Positions 1 to 8,612 of a DNA stretch of 64,000 bases are shown here, piece after piece. The stretch is taken from NCBI RefSeq assembly GCF_021184025.1, contig NZ_CP036537.1:372001-436000 (forward strand). The letters run 5' to 3'. A program made the translations under genes and the position numbers. Source of the stretch: Rhodopseudomonas boonkerdii. Its GTDB lineage: Bacteria > Pseudomonadota > Alphaproteobacteria > Rhizobiales > Xanthobacteraceae. The notes beneath the pieces were generated by a model, which was not told the DNA's origin, made no database searches, and saw only the letters and a list, made by a program, of their open reading frames with translations. The first letter of the stretch is position 1, and each line of letters opens with the position of its first letter.

Positions 1-58
1 GCAACGGCGGCTTAATAAACAAAGCCTGCGTGCTTTTCCATTGTCGTCGCCCGTCCGT

Positions 59-74
59 GCGCGCAATTGCGCGC
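59..74. repeat. perfect 16-bp palindrome
   Basis: A perfect palindrome, GCGCGCAATTGCGCGC, in the non-coding left edge of the window. No gene is supported in bases 1-173. It could be a protein-binding site or part of an extragenic repeat; nothing in the sequence decides this. Confidence 0.5.
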
Positions 75-120
75 TAGGACCAGGCGATCCAGTAAACTCG
101 GTCTGCTCGGCGTGTACTGG

Positions 121-143
121 GTCACCCGGAAAAGCCGGCTGAC
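121..143. repeat. small REP-like hairpin (CCGG-loop-CCGG type)
   Basis: Imperfect inverted repeat GTCA-c-CCGG, short loop, CCGG-c-TGAC. The same pattern (a gtcacccgg arm, a short loop such as tcaag, and the complementary arm) recurs between genes elsewhere in the window, for example at 5468-5488 and 7045-7067. Confidence 0.5.
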
Positions 144-173
144 GACAGACAGAGTACATCATCGACTCAAGGC

Positions 174-686
174 TTAAGCCGCAAATTCCTTCGACTCGCC
201 ACGGGCGGCCTGACGGCCGCCGGCAAGCGGTACGAGTTCGGTGACCATTTCCGGATTGCCGTCCACCTGCTGCTCCGCGCGCAGCGCTTCGGCCTCTTCG
301 GCCGCAGCCACGGCACGCGATGAAGCGGCCATACGCAGCGCGGTCTGGATTTCGTTTGCGTCGGCGCCGTTCTTCAACAGCATCAGCGTGATCAGCGCCT
401 TGATATCCGAATTCATCGCCTCGGCGTTTTGCCTCATACGGCGCACGGAGGCAGAAGTCTCGGGCACGTTGTTGGCGTTCGGACGCAGCTTGGCGACATT
501 GCTGGCGGTTGCGTCGGCCTGGTTGCGCGACGGGTTTGCATGTTCTTCCGCCATCATCACGCGAGACGCGGCTGCGAGCTGCAGCGCGTGATGGATTTCC
601 GGCGACGTGGTGCCGGTCTTGAGGGCGAGAAGCGTGAGGAGGGCTTTGATATCCGAGTTCATCGCTGCGGTGTTCTGCATGTTCAT
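174..686 (-). CDS. hypothetical protein with an internal duplication
   Basis: I do not recognise this 170-residue protein. It contains two copies of a roughly 37-residue helical unit, one at residues 9-45 and one at about 90-126. Both begin MNSDIKAL, continue through TL..LK.G...EI..AL, and end AA.SR. A polar linker rich in Asn, Ala and Arg joins them, and the tail is acidic. It has no signal peptide or membrane segment. The start has only a weak purine-rich stretch upstream. It lies 27 bases after the membrane-anchored gene at 713-1327 on the same strand, so the two may be co-transcribed. Codon use matches the neighbours and the reading frame is clean, so I believe it is real; the function is unknown. 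Confidence 0.6.
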   Translation of the reverse strand: MNMQNTAAMNSDIKALLTLLALKTGTTSPEIHHALQLAAASRVMMAEEHANPSRNQADATASNVAKLRPNANNVPETSASVRRMRQNAEAMNSDIKALITLMLLKNGADANEIQTALRMAASSRAVAAAEEAEALRAEQQVDGNPEMVTELVPLAGGRQAARGESKEFAA

Positions 687-712
687 GCTCGCTTGTTTGG
701 ATGGTGGCGGAG

Positions 713-1327
713 TTAGTTCTGACGCGTCCCGAAGAGTTTCTCTAAAAAATTCGGTTCTGGTAGTTCGGGCATTGGCGTGGCTTCAGCGACATGGATGGGC
801 GGCGCGCGCCGTGCATGTCGTTTGGGGCGGGGCATTGCGGGGGTAGGGTCCGGCTCGATGGCGGCTGCCGCCTCGGCAACGGGCGTCTCATGTGACGCTG
901 CGTCGGTGAAGGTCGTGATGGTGCCGTCTTCGAGACAGCCGCGGATCGCCATGGGTTGAAGAAAATCTGCATCTTCAGCGACGGTCGCATTGGCTGCGCG
1001 CAGCTCCTGTTGCGCTTCGAGCCGGGTGCTCGCCTCCGAGCTCCATTGATCGAGCGGCAATCGATCGGATTTTACGACGGCAGGCGCATCGTTGTGAGCC
1101 ATAACCAGCGGCGGTAAGGTGCCGTCGCTGCGCAGCAGAAACGCCGCTGCCGCGGCGCAACCTGGCGCAAAGACGAAGAAAGCAAGACAGGCGGCGACCA
1201 CGGGCCTACGATCCAAGCGGCGGCGTGATGCGACATTATCGTTGGCATGCGCCGTGCTGAAGCTATGCAGCAGGCTTTCGATCTGAACGATTTGCGCCTG
1301 GGATGATCCAACCACCGATTCAGTCAT
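713..1327 (-). CDS. hypothetical single-pass membrane protein
   Basis: Predicted 204-residue protein of unknown function. The start at 1327 is chosen because GAGGT lies 6-7 bases upstream; the frame stays open further upstream to 1660, but that part is poor in coding character. After a cytoplasmic N-terminus of about 45 residues with a basic RRRLDRR stretch there is one hydrophobic segment (about residues 46-68, rich in Ala, Phe and Val). A variable region and a Pro/Glu-rich C-terminus ending in NFLEKLFGTRQN follow. The topology suggests an inner-membrane protein with a periplasmic tail. It probably forms a transcription unit with the gene at 174-686. No family is recognised. Confidence 0.5.
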   Translation of the reverse strand: MTESVVGSSQAQIVQIESLLHSFSTAHANDNVASRRRLDRRPVVAACLAFFVFAPGCAAAAAFLLRSDGTLPPLVMAHNDAPAVVKSDRLPLDQWSSEASTRLEAQQELRAANATVAEDADFLQPMAIRGCLEDGTITTFTDAASHETPVAEAAAAIEPDPTPAMPRPKRHARRAPPIHVAEATPMPELPEPNFLEKLFGTRQN

Positions 1328-1704
1328 GGCGACCTCGAATCTTGTTATGACCAGACTTTCACCAGTCATGGTGAATGGGTGGTCACCATTCGCTTCGTTC
1401 GGGGGCGCAGCGCGATCAGCCACGATGAAGACATCGCAACAGATGCTCAGATTGAATGTGATGGGGGGATCAGTTTTGTGGATGCCGTCTATGCATGCGA
1501 ACCGAATCGACCAGCACAGGATACGGTAGTGGCATCGACGACGGGTTAAAGATACCCACCGCATCGTCGCTGCGAAGCCGGGAAAGCCGGTTGGTTTTTC
1601 CCTTAACGTGATGATGCCTGGTTTTCCGGATTGCTTCGCCCAAACGAATTGCTGGTGCAATCCGTCAGGGCTCGCAATGACGGTGTTAGCTTGGGCGCTT
1701 CACC
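1328..1704. other. intergenic stretch, no gene supported
   Basis: 377 bases between the DUF1150 gene and the membrane protein gene, both on the minus strand. The minus frame of the downstream gene is open through much of it but has no convincing start or coding character. It includes GC-rich inverted segments around 1575-1605 (gccgggaaagccgg) that resemble the small extragenic palindromes of this genome. No terminator or RNA gene is recognised. Confidence 0.5.
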
Positions 1705-1974
1705 TCAGTGAACGCTGACAGCCTGCAATTCCTGGCTCCATGCATTCGCGATCGCCGTTTCGCGGCTGTCGGTGAGCATGATCGGGGTGCCATCGGCGGC
1801 GTGCAGCGCGAACAGCTGCAGACCCGGCGCAATCTGCGGCGCCTGCGGAAACAGGCCGGGCACGTCTTCGGACCGCACAGGCTTTACATAGGCGATCAAA
1901 CCTTCGCCCAGATGCGCCAGCGCTTCGGTCGTGATGGCGGCATTCTTCACGGCAGCAATTTCAACTTCAGTCAT
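1705..1974 (-). CDS. DUF1150 family protein
   Basis: Small 89-residue protein matching the DUF1150 family as I know it: a central ALAHLGEGLIAYVKP segment, then SEDVPGLFP, and a C-terminal stretch HAADGTPIMLTDSRETAIAN. Family members are commonly encoded next to small heat-shock proteins in Rhizobiales, as here: it lies 55 bases downstream of hsp20 on the same strand. It is therefore probably expressed from the heat-shock promoter. A clear ribosome-binding site (GAGGAG, 8 bases before the ATG) supports the start. The biochemical role is unknown. The protein is soluble, with no signal peptide. Confidence 0.85.
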   Translation of the reverse strand: MTEVEIAAVKNAAITTEALAHLGEGLIAYVKPVRSEDVPGLFPQAPQIAPGLQLFALHAADGTPIMLTDSRETAIANAWSQELQAVSVH

Positions 1975-2029
1975 CGTCTCGACTCCTCAACTGATTCAAG
2001 CGGTCGAGTCCGCTACTCGTTCCATACAA

Positions 2030-2455
2030 TTAGTCGTGCTCATTGATGGCGATTGTCTTAATGACCCGTTCAGGCTCCGGCCTTGCGAGGTCGATCGACA
2101 GCAACCCGTTCTTCAGGTCCGCACCCAGCACCAGCATCCCCTCCGCCAGCACGAAGGTGCGCTGGAAGTGGCGCGCGGCAATGCCGCGATGGATGAACTG
2201 CCGGGTCTTGTCGTCCTGCTGGCGGCCGCGGATGACGAGCTGGTTCTCCTCGGTGGTGACATCGAGTTGTTCGCGGGTGAAGCCGGCGACAGCCAGCGTA
2301 ATCCGCAGCTTTTCGGGCTGGCCGTTTTCACGGTCGCACCGCTCGATATTGTAAGGAGGATAACCGTCGGCACCTTTGACGACGCGGTCGAGCGCACGCT
2401 CGATCTCGTCGAATCCCAAAAGGAACGGACTGGACAACGAAGGAACACGAGACAT
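2030..2455 (-). CDS. hsp20: Hsp20/alpha-crystallin family small heat-shock protein
   Basis: A 141-residue ATP-independent holdase chaperone of the IbpA/HspA class. The alpha-crystallin domain spans about residues 35-130. It holds the typical LRITLAVAGF strand and a GLLSIDLARPEPE motif near the end of the domain, followed by a short VIKTIAI tail in the place of the oligomerisation motif. I start it at the ATG at 2455 (MSRVPSL), as in rhizobial homologues; the longer frame to 2518 lies inside the leader. The SD, GAGAGGG, is 10 bases upstream and can be paired by a CCCCTC segment. An RpoH-type promoter lies at 2541-2568. The DUF1150 gene follows downstream. Confidence 0.93.
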   Translation of the reverse strand: MSRVPSLSSPFLLGFDEIERALDRVVKGADGYPPYNIERCDRENGQPEKLRITLAVAGFTREQLDVTTEENQLVIRGRQQDDKTRQFIHRGIAARHFQRTFVLAEGMLVLGADLKNGLLSIDLARPEPERVIKTIAINEHD

Positions 2456-2535
2456 CGGTACAAAGCCCTCTCGAAGCGACTTTGAGGGGCCCTTACGGCA
2501 CCCCTGGCCGATCGGCACTGTGCCAACCGGTCTGT
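2456..2535 (-). promoter_or_regulatory. hsp20 5' leader, possible ROSE-like RNA thermometer
   Basis: The roughly 80-nt leader expected from the RpoH promoter can fold into successive hairpins. A 10-bp stem (with two G-U pairs) forms between CCGGTTGGCA and TGCCGATCGG, and an AGGGG/CCCCT stem follows. Finally CCCCTC (complement of 2484-2489) can pair with the SD GAGAGGG (complement of 2466-2472), leaving one bulged A. Masked SDs of this kind are known in rhizobial ROSE elements. I made the pairing by eye and ran no folding. Confidence 0.4.
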
Positions 2536-2540
2536 CAAAG

Positions 2541-2568
2541 ATATGGGGATCGCCGGGTCCGGTTCAAG
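2541..2568 (-). promoter_or_regulatory. RpoH (sigma-32) type heat-shock promoter of hsp20
   Basis: Read on the minus strand, CTTGAA (complement of 2563-2568) is followed after 14 bases by CCCCATAT (complement of 2541-2548). This matches the sigma-32 consensus CTTGAA - 11 to 16 bases - CCCCATnT. It points at hsp20 and the DUF1150 gene. The spacer overlaps the palindrome at 2549-2579. Confidence 0.8.
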
Positions 2569-2579
2569 CACCCGGCGAT
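2549..2579. terminator. 10-bp stem hairpin after ugpC, possible terminator
   Basis: Perfect arms ATCGCCGGGT (2549-2558) and ACCCGGCGAT (2570-2579) around an 11-base loop, placed just past the ugpC stop on the minus strand. There is no proper T-run (the following minus-strand bases are ccccatatcttt). It overlaps the -35 and spacer of the hsp20 promoter, so a regulatory role is also possible. Confidence 0.4.
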
Positions 2580-2613
2580 TGCAGGGTAAACAGTGTCAAC
2601 AGCTTGAAAAGGA

Positions 2614-3693
2614 TCACTTTTCGATCCGGTTTCGGCCATCCGCCGAGAACAGGTGCAGCTTGACGCGCGGCGCCACCGCGCGGATATGGGCACCGATGGC
2701 GGGGGCATCCAGGCCGGGGATGCGGACGATCATCTCACCCTCCGGCAATTCGCCCGGCGTGGCGCTGATGGCCGTCTCGCGGCCTGCGCGACGGCCATAG
2801 ACATAGGTCTCGGCGCCGACCCGCTCGATCGTGTCCACGGTGAGATCCAGCGCGATGCCGCCCTCCGGCGCGGTATCAGCAAGCACGAGGTCTTCGGGTC
2901 TGATGCCGAGAATGCCGGCGCCGGTGCCGGCGACGCTGGTGCTGACCGCATCGTCGCGCAGGCGGATCAGGTTCATCGGCGGAGCGCCGATGAAGGACGC
3001 GACGAAGGTGGTCTTCGGCTTGCTGTAGATGTCGAGCGGGCTGCCGATCTGCTCGACCACGCCGCCATTCATGACAACGAGAATATCAGCCAGCGTCATC
3101 GCCTCGAGCTGGTCATGGGTCACATAGATCGAGGTCGTCTTCAGCCGTCGTTGCAGCTTTCGGATTTCGACGCGCATGGCGACGCGGAGCTTTGCATCGA
3201 GATTGGACAGCGGCTCGTCGAACAGGAACACTTTTGGCTGCCGCACGATGGCGCGGCCCATGGCGACGCGCTGGCGCTGGCCGCCGGAGAGCTGGCGCGG
3301 CTTGCGATCCAGCATGGTGGAAAGTTCGAGCGTCTGCGCGGCCTCGCGCACGCGCGTATCGATCTCATCCCTCGCCATGCCGCGATTGCGCAGCCCGTAG
3401 GCCATGTTGTTGTAGACGGTCATATGCGGATAGAGCGCATAGTTCTGGAACACCATCGCGATGTCGCGATCCGCGGGCTCCACCTGGTTGACCACGCGGC
3501 CGCCAATATCGACCTCGCCGGATGTCACCGTCTCCAGCCCCGCCACCATGCGCAGCAGCGTGGACTTGCCGCAGCCGGAGGGGCCGACCAGCACACAGAA
3601 CTGGCCATCGGCAATCGCGAAATCGATTCCCTTGATAGCTTCGAAGCCGCCGGCATAGGTCTTGTGTAGATTCCGCAGCGTCACGCCGGCCAT
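2614..3693 (-). CDS. ugpC: sn-glycerol-3-phosphate ABC importer, ATP-binding protein
   Basis: ATPase of the MalK/UgpC class (359 residues), driving import through UgpAE. Walker A is GPSGCGKST (residues 37-45), the Q-loop follows in [13 protein letters not shown], the signature is [14 protein letters not shown], Walker B is [14 protein letters not shown], and the switch His is in YVTHDQ. The last third is the regulatory TOBE/OB domain (GIRPEDLVL onward). It begins 3 bases after the ugpE stop, with its SD inside the ugpE end. Assignment to glycerol-3-phosphate rather than another sugar rests on the whole ugpBAEC set. Confidence 0.93.
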   Translation of the reverse strand: MAGVTLRNLHKTYAGGFEAIKGIDFAIADGQFCVLVGPSGCGKSTLLRMVAGLETVTSGEVDIGGRVVNQVEPADRDIAMVFQNYALYPHMTVYNNMAYGLRNRGMARDEIDTRVREAAQTLELSTMLDRKPRQLSGGQRQRVAMGRAIVRQPKVFLFDEPLSNLDAKLRVAMRVEIRKLQRRLKTTSIYVTHDQLEAMTLADILVVMNGGVVEQIGSPLDIYSKPKTTFVASFIGAPPMNLIRLRDDAVSTSVAGTGAGILGIRPEDLVLADTAPEGGIALDLTVDTIERVGAETYVYGRRAGRETAISATPGELPEGEMIVRIPGLDAPAIGAHIRAVAPRVKLHLFSADGRNRIEK

Positions 3694-3696
3694 CGC

Positions 3697-4545
3697 TTAC
3701 TTCTCCGTCTCGACCAAACCGCGCACGAACAGTCGCTGCATGAAGATCACCACCGCCACCGGCGGCAACATCGCCAGAACGGCGGTTGCCATTGCGAGCT
3801 GCCATTCCGCCAGTTCGTCCGTCGTGGTCAGCATTTTCTTGATGCCGGTGACGATCGTCTGCATCGAATCCTGTGTGGTGATCAGCAGCGGCCACAGATA
3901 CTGGTTCCAGCCATAGATGAACTGGATCACGAACAATGCCGCCATGGTGGTCACCGACAGCGGCAGCAGCGTATCCTTGAAGAAGCGATAAGGTCCCGCG
4001 CCGTCGATCCGTGAGGCTTCCAGCAGTTCATCGGGAACGGTCATGAAGAACTGCCGGAACAGCAGCGTGCCCGTGGCGGAGGCGATCAGCGGCAGGATCA
4101 GGCCACCGTAAGAATCGAGCATCTTTAGATCGGCGATGACCTTGTAGGTCGGATAGATGCGCACCTCGACGGGCAGCATCAGCGTGATGAAGATGATCCA
4201 GAACGCCGTCATGCGGAACGGGAAACGGAAGTAGACGACGGCATAGGCCGACAGGATCGAGATGAAGATTTTTCCGAGCGCAATTCCCATCGCCATGATG
4301 AAGGAATTGATCAGCATATGCCCGACCGGCTCGCGGCTCGCGCGCGATCCGCCGACGAAGATGGCGCGATAGTAGTTCTCCAGCATGTGGCCGCCCGGCA
4401 GCATCGGCATATTGCCGTTCACCACTGTGGCCGCGTCATGGGTTGAGGCGATGAAGGCGATATAGACGGGGAAGACGACCAGCAGCACGCCGAGCGTCAG
4501 GATCAGATAAGCAACGATATCGTTCCAGCGGCGGTGCTCGACCAT
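3697..4545 (-). CDS. ugpE: sn-glycerol-3-phosphate ABC importer, permease UgpE
   Basis: Inner-membrane permease (282 residues) of the carbohydrate-uptake type 1 family, paired with UgpA. About six hydrophobic segments are visible, beginning at IVAYLILTLGVLLVVFPVYI. The cytoplasmic EAA loop reads DELLEASRIDGAGPYRFF and is the coupling site for the ATPase. The N-terminal region with HDAATVVNGNMPMLPGG is typical of UgpE. The ATG overlaps the ugpA stop (TGATG), indicating translational coupling. Confidence 0.93.
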   Translation of the reverse strand: MVEHRRWNDIVAYLILTLGVLLVVFPVYIAFIASTHDAATVVNGNMPMLPGGHMLENYYRAIFVGGSRASREPVGHMLINSFIMAMGIALGKIFISILSAYAVVYFRFPFRMTAFWIIFITLMLPVEVRIYPTYKVIADLKMLDSYGGLILPLIASATGTLLFRQFFMTVPDELLEASRIDGAGPYRFFKDTLLPLSVTTMAALFVIQFIYGWNQYLWPLLITTQDSMQTIVTGIKKMLTTTDELAEWQLAMATAVLAMLPPVAVVIFMQRLFVRGLVETEK

Positions 4546-5426
4546 CAGTACTGCACCTTGCGTTCAACATAGCGGAACTGAATCGCGGTGAGCGCGATGA
4601 CGATCGCCATCAGCACCACGGATTGCGCCGCGGAGCCGCCAAGATCGCCGCCGAGGCGGCCGTCGGCATAGACCTTGTAGACCATGGTGGTGGTCGATCC
4701 CGCCGGGCCGCCCGATGTCACCGCATCGATAATGCCGAATGTGTCGAAGAAGACGTAAACGACATTGACGACGAGCAGGAAGAAGGTCGTCGGCGACAGC
4801 AGCGGGAAGGTGATGGTCCAGAACCGGCGCAGCGGCCCGGCGCCATCGATGGCGCCGGCTTCGAGCACGCTGCGCGGGATCGATTGCAGGCCGGCGAGGA
4901 AGAACAGGAAATTATAGGCGATCTGCTTCCACACCGCGGCCATCACGATCAGCGCCATCGCGTGGTTGCCGTCGAGCAGCGGATTCCAGTTGAAGCCGAT
5001 GATGCGCATCGGCCGCGCCAGCGTGCCGAGGGTCGGGTGAAACATGAACAGCCACAGCACGCCGGCCACCGCGGGGGCCACGGCATAAGGCCAGATCATC
5101 ATCACCTTGAACACGGGAGCGGCCTTGAGCTGCTTGTCCGCCTGTGTGGCAAACAGCAGGGCGATGGCAAGCGAGAGGCCTGCTACCAGTGACGAGAACA
5201 CCAGCGTCGTCGCCATTGCCTTGTAGTATTCCGGCTGCGCGAACAGCGCCTGGTAGTTCTCCAGCCCGACGAAATCGGAATTCAGCCCGAACGCGTCCTC
5301 GCGCAGGAAGCTCTGCCACACGGCTTGGCTTGCCGGCCAATAGAAGAACACCAGCGTGATGACGAGCTGCGGCAGCAGCAGCGCATAGGGCAGCGCCTTG
5401 TTGCCGAAGATGGCGGATTTTTCCAT
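4545..5426 (-). CDS. ugpA: sn-glycerol-3-phosphate ABC importer, permease UgpA
   Basis: Inner-membrane permease (293 residues with this start). It opens [20 protein letters not shown], as UgpA proteins do. The EAA loop is [17 protein letters not shown]. An upstream GTG at 5471 keeps the frame open for 15 more residues, but it lies inside a REP-like hairpin (5468-5488) and has no SD, so the ATG at 5426 is preferred. It is second in the ugpB-A-E-C order, coupled to ugpE by an overlapping stop and start. Confidence 0.92.
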   Translation of the reverse strand: MEKSAIFGNKALPYALLLPQLVITLVFFYWPASQAVWQSFLREDAFGLNSDFVGLENYQALFAQPEYYKAMATTLVFSSLVAGLSLAIALLFATQADKQLKAAPVFKVMMIWPYAVAPAVAGVLWLFMFHPTLGTLARPMRIIGFNWNPLLDGNHAMALIVMAAVWKQIAYNFLFFLAGLQSIPRSVLEAGAIDGAGPLRRFWTITFPLLSPTTFFLLVVNVVYVFFDTFGIIDAVTSGGPAGSTTTMVYKVYADGRLGGDLGGSAAQSVVLMAIVIALTAIQFRYVERKVQY

Positions 5427-5467
5427 GCGGTGTCGTGTCCCGGAAGTCGCCTCGTTCTCTGATGCCA

Positions 5468-5488
5468 TCACCCGGTCAAGCCGGGTGA
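5468..5488. repeat. small REP-like hairpin between ugpB and ugpA
   Basis: Arms TCACCCGG and CCGGGTGA around TCAAG, an 8-bp perfect stem. It is in the short gap between the binding-protein gene and the first permease gene, where a stem could stabilise the upstream ugpB message. Related units lie at 121-143 and 7045-7067. Confidence 0.7.
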
Positions 5489-5499
5489 CGACAATCGTA

Positions 5500-6813
5500 T
5501 TACTTCACCGCCTTCTCGAACGTCCGCAACATCGCATTGCCGCGCGAGACCGCGGCATCCAGCGCCTGCTGCGCCGTCTTCTGTCCGCCGAGTGCCGCCT
5601 CGATCTCCTCCGACCAGATATCGCGCAGCTGCACCATATTGCCGAAGCGGAGCCCGCGCGAATTCTCGGTGGGCTCCTTGTTGGTCAGCTCTTTCAACGG
5701 CGTTTCCAGCGTCGGGTTCTTGTCATAGAAGCCCGACGCCTTTGTCTTTTCATAAGCTGCCTTGGTGATCGGCAGATAACCGGACTCCTGATGCAGCTTT
5801 GCCTGCCGGTCGGTGTCCGAGAGGAAGGCGAAGAACTTTGCGACACCCTTGTACTCATCGGGCTTCTTGCCACCCATCACCCAGAGCGAGGCGCCGCCGA
5901 TGATCGAATTCTGTGGTGCGCCCTTGGCTTCCGGGTAATAGGGCATGGGCGCCGAGGTGAAGGCGAATTTCGCCGTGCTCTTGGCCGTCGCATAATAGCC
6001 CGACGAGGTCAGAAACAACGGGCATTCGCCGGAACCGAACCGCGCCTCGCTGGCATTCCCGCGGCCGGAATAGTCGTAGGTCTTGTCTTTCACCAGCCCC
6101 GTCAGCGTCTGCAGGTGCTTCACATGCAGCGGTGTGTTGAACTGCAGCACGGTGTCGAAACCGTCGAGGCCGTTCGCCCTGCTGCCGATCGGCACGTTAT
6201 GCCAGGCGGAGAATTGTTCGATATTGGCCCAGGTTGCCCAGGCATTGGAAAAGCCGCAGGTGGTGTAGCCAGCCGCCCTGAGTTTCTTTGCGCTGTCGAA
6301 CACTTCGGGCCAGGTCTTCGGGATTTCCGCGATGTTGGCTTTCTTCAGCGCGTCGAGATTGACCCACATCACCATGGATGAGGAATTGAAGGGGAACGAC
6401 AGCATCTCGCCCTTCGAGGTCGAATAGTAACCGGTGATCGCCGGCAGATAGGCATTCGGATCGAATGGCTCGCCGGCGTCCTTCATCAATTGATAGACCG
6501 GCTTGATGGCCCCCTTGGCGCTCATCATGGTCGCGGTACCGACTTCGAACACTTGCAAAATATGCGGCGCGGTGCCGGCGCGAAACGCAGCGATGCCGGC
6601 ATTCATCGTGTCGGGATAGGCGCCCTTGTAGGTAGGCACCACTTTATAGTCGCTCTGCGATGCGTTGAATTCGGCGGCGAGCTTGTTGACGATGTCGTTG
6701 TTGCCGCCGCTCATCGCATGCCACCATTGGATTTCGGTCACCGCCTGCGCAGGCGCGGCGAAGGCCACCATGGAGGCGAACAGAGCGGCGAATGCGAGAT
6801 GTGGACGGTTCAT
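5500..6813 (-). CDS. ugpB: sn-glycerol-3-phosphate periplasmic binding protein
   Basis: Substrate-binding lipid-precursor scavenging protein (437 residues) of extracellular solute-binding family 1. A Sec signal peptide ends at about residue 24 (FAAPAQA). The mature part starts [19 protein letters not shown], as in UgpB, and contains the family stretches [19 protein letters not shown] and [14 protein letters not shown]. It is the first gene of ugpBAEC, with a strong SD (GGGAGG). In Enterobacteria this system is under phosphate-starvation control; I did not find a convincing Pho box here. It delivers glycerol-3-phosphate, and possibly glycerophosphodiesters, to UgpAEC. Confidence 0.94.
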   Translation of the reverse strand: MNRPHLAFAALFASMVAFAAPAQAVTEIQWWHAMSGGNNDIVNKLAAEFNASQSDYKVVPTYKGAYPDTMNAGIAAFRAGTAPHILQVFEVGTATMMSAKGAIKPVYQLMKDAGEPFDPNAYLPAITGYYSTSKGEMLSFPFNSSSMVMWVNLDALKKANIAEIPKTWPEVFDSAKKLRAAGYTTCGFSNAWATWANIEQFSAWHNVPIGSRANGLDGFDTVLQFNTPLHVKHLQTLTGLVKDKTYDYSGRGNASEARFGSGECPLFLTSSGYYATAKSTAKFAFTSAPMPYYPEAKGAPQNSIIGGASLWVMGGKKPDEYKGVAKFFAFLSDTDRQAKLHQESGYLPITKAAYEKTKASGFYDKNPTLETPLKELTNKEPTENSRGLRFGNMVQLRDIWSEEIEAALGGQKTAQQALDAAVSRGNAMLRTFEKAVK

Positions 6814-6977
6814 TCAGCGCCTCCCGTTAGCTGTCATCTTTCCGGCAGCCGGGCGGCCGCCGATGACATGCGCGCGATTTTGTCGCAGATGCTAGGCGGG
6901 AAATGGCTTCCTTGGGAAGCCGCAAAAAGTCTGAGACGGTTTGTGTCGTGTGGCCTGTTCCGTACTCATTCTGTCAC

Positions 6978-6991
6978 CCCGCGAAAGCGGG
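6978..6991. repeat. small REP-like hairpin
   Basis: CCCGC-gaaa-GCGGG, set in the context gtcaccccgcgaaagcggga, a common extragenic motif in this bacterial group. It lies between the CoA-transferase gene and ugpB. Confidence 0.6.
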
Positions 6992-7044
6992 AATCCAGCA
7001 CGCGCCGGCTTTGCGGCTCTGTCGCAGCCATCCGTGTTGACTGG

Positions 7045-7067
7045 GCCGCCCGGTCAAGCCGGGCGGC
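7045..7067. repeat. REP-like hairpin after the CoA-transferase gene
   Basis: Perfect 9-bp arms GCCGCCCGG and CCGGGCGGC around a 5-base loop (tcaag), 19 bases beyond the stop of the minus-strand CoA-transferase gene. It may act as a transcription end or RNA stabiliser; there is no T-run. Confidence 0.7.
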
Positions 7068-7085
7068 GACAGCTATGGTTTGGCC

Positions 7086-8294
7086 TTAGCGCTTCCGCTC
7101 GGCGCCACTCACAGTTCCCTTGGCAACGAGGTCTGCGATCTCATCGGCCGAATAGCCGAATTCGGTGAGGATCTCGTTGAAGTGCTCGTTGAACTTCGGC
7201 GGCACGCGGCGCAGGCTCGCTTTGGTGCGGTCGAAACGGACTGGCGAGGCGACGCCCTTGTACCAGTCCTTCTCGATGACATCGCCGCGATGCCGGGTGT
7301 GCGCGTTGGCGAGCGCCTTGTCGATCGACTGCACGGGACCGGCCGGCAGGCCGGCGCCGAGCAGGCGCTCGCAGAGCGGCGCCGAGTCGTACTGGGCGAG
7401 GATCGTTTCCAGTTCGGCCCTGAGCGCATCGCGATTCACCACACGGTCGCGATTGCGCGCAAAGCGCTCATCGGTGCCGAGATCCGGCTTGCCGAGTTCG
7501 CGGCACAGCTTGCGGAAGGTGGCGTCGTTGCCGACCCCCATGAAGATATTGCCGTCGCGCGCCTTGAACACGGCATAGGGCACCAGGTTCGGATGCTCGT
7601 TGCCGGTGAGGGCCGGCGGCTTGCCGCCATTGTAGAAGTAGTTCGAGGTGTGCGGGTGCATGATCGCGAGACCGGTCTCATACAATGTCGCTTCCACGAA
7701 CTGGCCGAGGCCCGATTTCGCACGCTCGGCAAGCGCCATCAGGATGCCGACGCAAGCATAGAGGCCGGTTGCCATATCGACGAGCGCAACGCCGATGCGG
7801 GTCGGGCCTGATTCCTGCGAACCGGTGGAAGCCATCAGACCGACCATCGACTGGATGATGGCGTCATAGCCGGGATGGCCGCCATGCGGACCGTCGGCGC
7901 CGAAGCCGGAGATGCGGCAATGGATCAGCTGCGGAAATTTTTCGCGCAGAAAGTCATTGCCGATGCCCCATTTATCGAGCGTTCCCGGCTTGAAGTTCTC
8001 GATCATGACGTCGGCGTCTTCCAGCATCCGCATCAGCACCTTGCGTCCGCCCTCGGAGGCGAGGTCGAGGCCGATGGAGCGCTTATTGCGATTGGCGCCG
8101 ACGAAATAGGCTGCGTCATCGTCATGGAACGGGGGGCCCCAATCGCGGGTCTCGTCGCCGGCGGGCGGCTCGACCTTGACGATGTCAGCGCCGTGGTCGC
8201 CCAGAATCTGCGTGCAGTAGGGGCCACCGAGCACACGCGACAGATCGATCACGCGCAGGCCGGCAATGGCGCCGGGGGCTACGGGTAAACTCAT
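7086..8294 (-). CDS. class III (CaiB/BaiF) CoA-transferase
   Basis: 402-residue CoA-transferase of family III, which moves CoA from one acyl-CoA to another carboxylic acid. The N-terminus GLRVIDLSRVLGGPYCTQILGDHGAD is the family hallmark. The expected catalytic Asp lies in GVALVDMATGLYA (around residue 166-170). GYDAIIQSMVGLMASTG and the PAGPVQSIDKAL segment also fit. The substrate is not deducible: the gene stands alone between ugpB and ohr. The ATG follows AGAAGG at a suitable distance. Annotations such as formyl-CoA or succinyl-CoA transferase would be guesses. Confidence 0.9.
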   Translation of the reverse strand: MSLPVAPGAIAGLRVIDLSRVLGGPYCTQILGDHGADIVKVEPPAGDETRDWGPPFHDDDAAYFVGANRNKRSIGLDLASEGGRKVLMRMLEDADVMIENFKPGTLDKWGIGNDFLREKFPQLIHCRISGFGADGPHGGHPGYDAIIQSMVGLMASTGSQESGPTRIGVALVDMATGLYACVGILMALAERAKSGLGQFVEATLYETGLAIMHPHTSNYFYNGGKPPALTGNEHPNLVPYAVFKARDGNIFMGVGNDATFRKLCRELGKPDLGTDERFARNRDRVVNRDALRAELETILAQYDSAPLCERLLGAGLPAGPVQSIDKALANAHTRHRGDVIEKDWYKGVASPVRFDRTKASLRRVPPKFNEHFNEILTEFGYSADEIADLVAKGTVSGAERKR

Positions 8295-8612
8295 TCAATC
8301 AGCCTTCTCTTGAGTGTCGTTGTTATTATGCCGGAGAATATCGTGAAGGCTGTCAGAGCTAGCGGGCTTCGGCGCAAGCGGCAATGGCGTTATCCGGGTA
8401 GCCGATATGAGCGCGGGGCGAACGCAAAAGGTCCGACGGGTGCCGGGCCTTTTTGTGGGGTGATCTCTTTTACTCCGCCCTCATCCTGAGGAGCCGCGCA
8501 GCGGCGTCTCGAAGGATGGCCGAAAAGGCTTCGAGCCAAGCCGGTTCATGGTTCGAGACGGCGCCTGAAAGGCGCCTCCTCACCATGAGCGACGGAGACT
8601 GGTTGGACCGTC
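8295..8612. other. intergenic stretch holding dispersed repeat copy A
   Basis: 318 bases between two minus-strand genes. The right part (8479-8590) is a copy of the large two-hairpin repeat. Before it lies a GC-rich segment with gccgggccttttt (8441-8455), which resembles a weak terminator on the plus strand, although no plus-strand gene ends here. No coding potential is seen. Confidence 0.6.
8479..8590 (+). repeat. dispersed two-hairpin repeat, copy A
   Basis: First hairpin unit opens CCTCATCCTGAGGAG and closes CTCGAAGGATGG. The second opens CATGGTTCGAGAC and closes CTCCTCACCATGAG. Each unit is an inverted repeat with a variable GC-rich centre. The same composite occurs at 14881, 22203, 23262, 30609, 36379 and 44881. 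Confidence 0.9.

Noticed and set aside
6814..6960. Possible Pho box upstream of ugpB (CTGTCAT-like half at 6838)
   Set aside because: Only one half matches, it lies close to the SD, and the direct-repeat spacing is wrong for PhoB.
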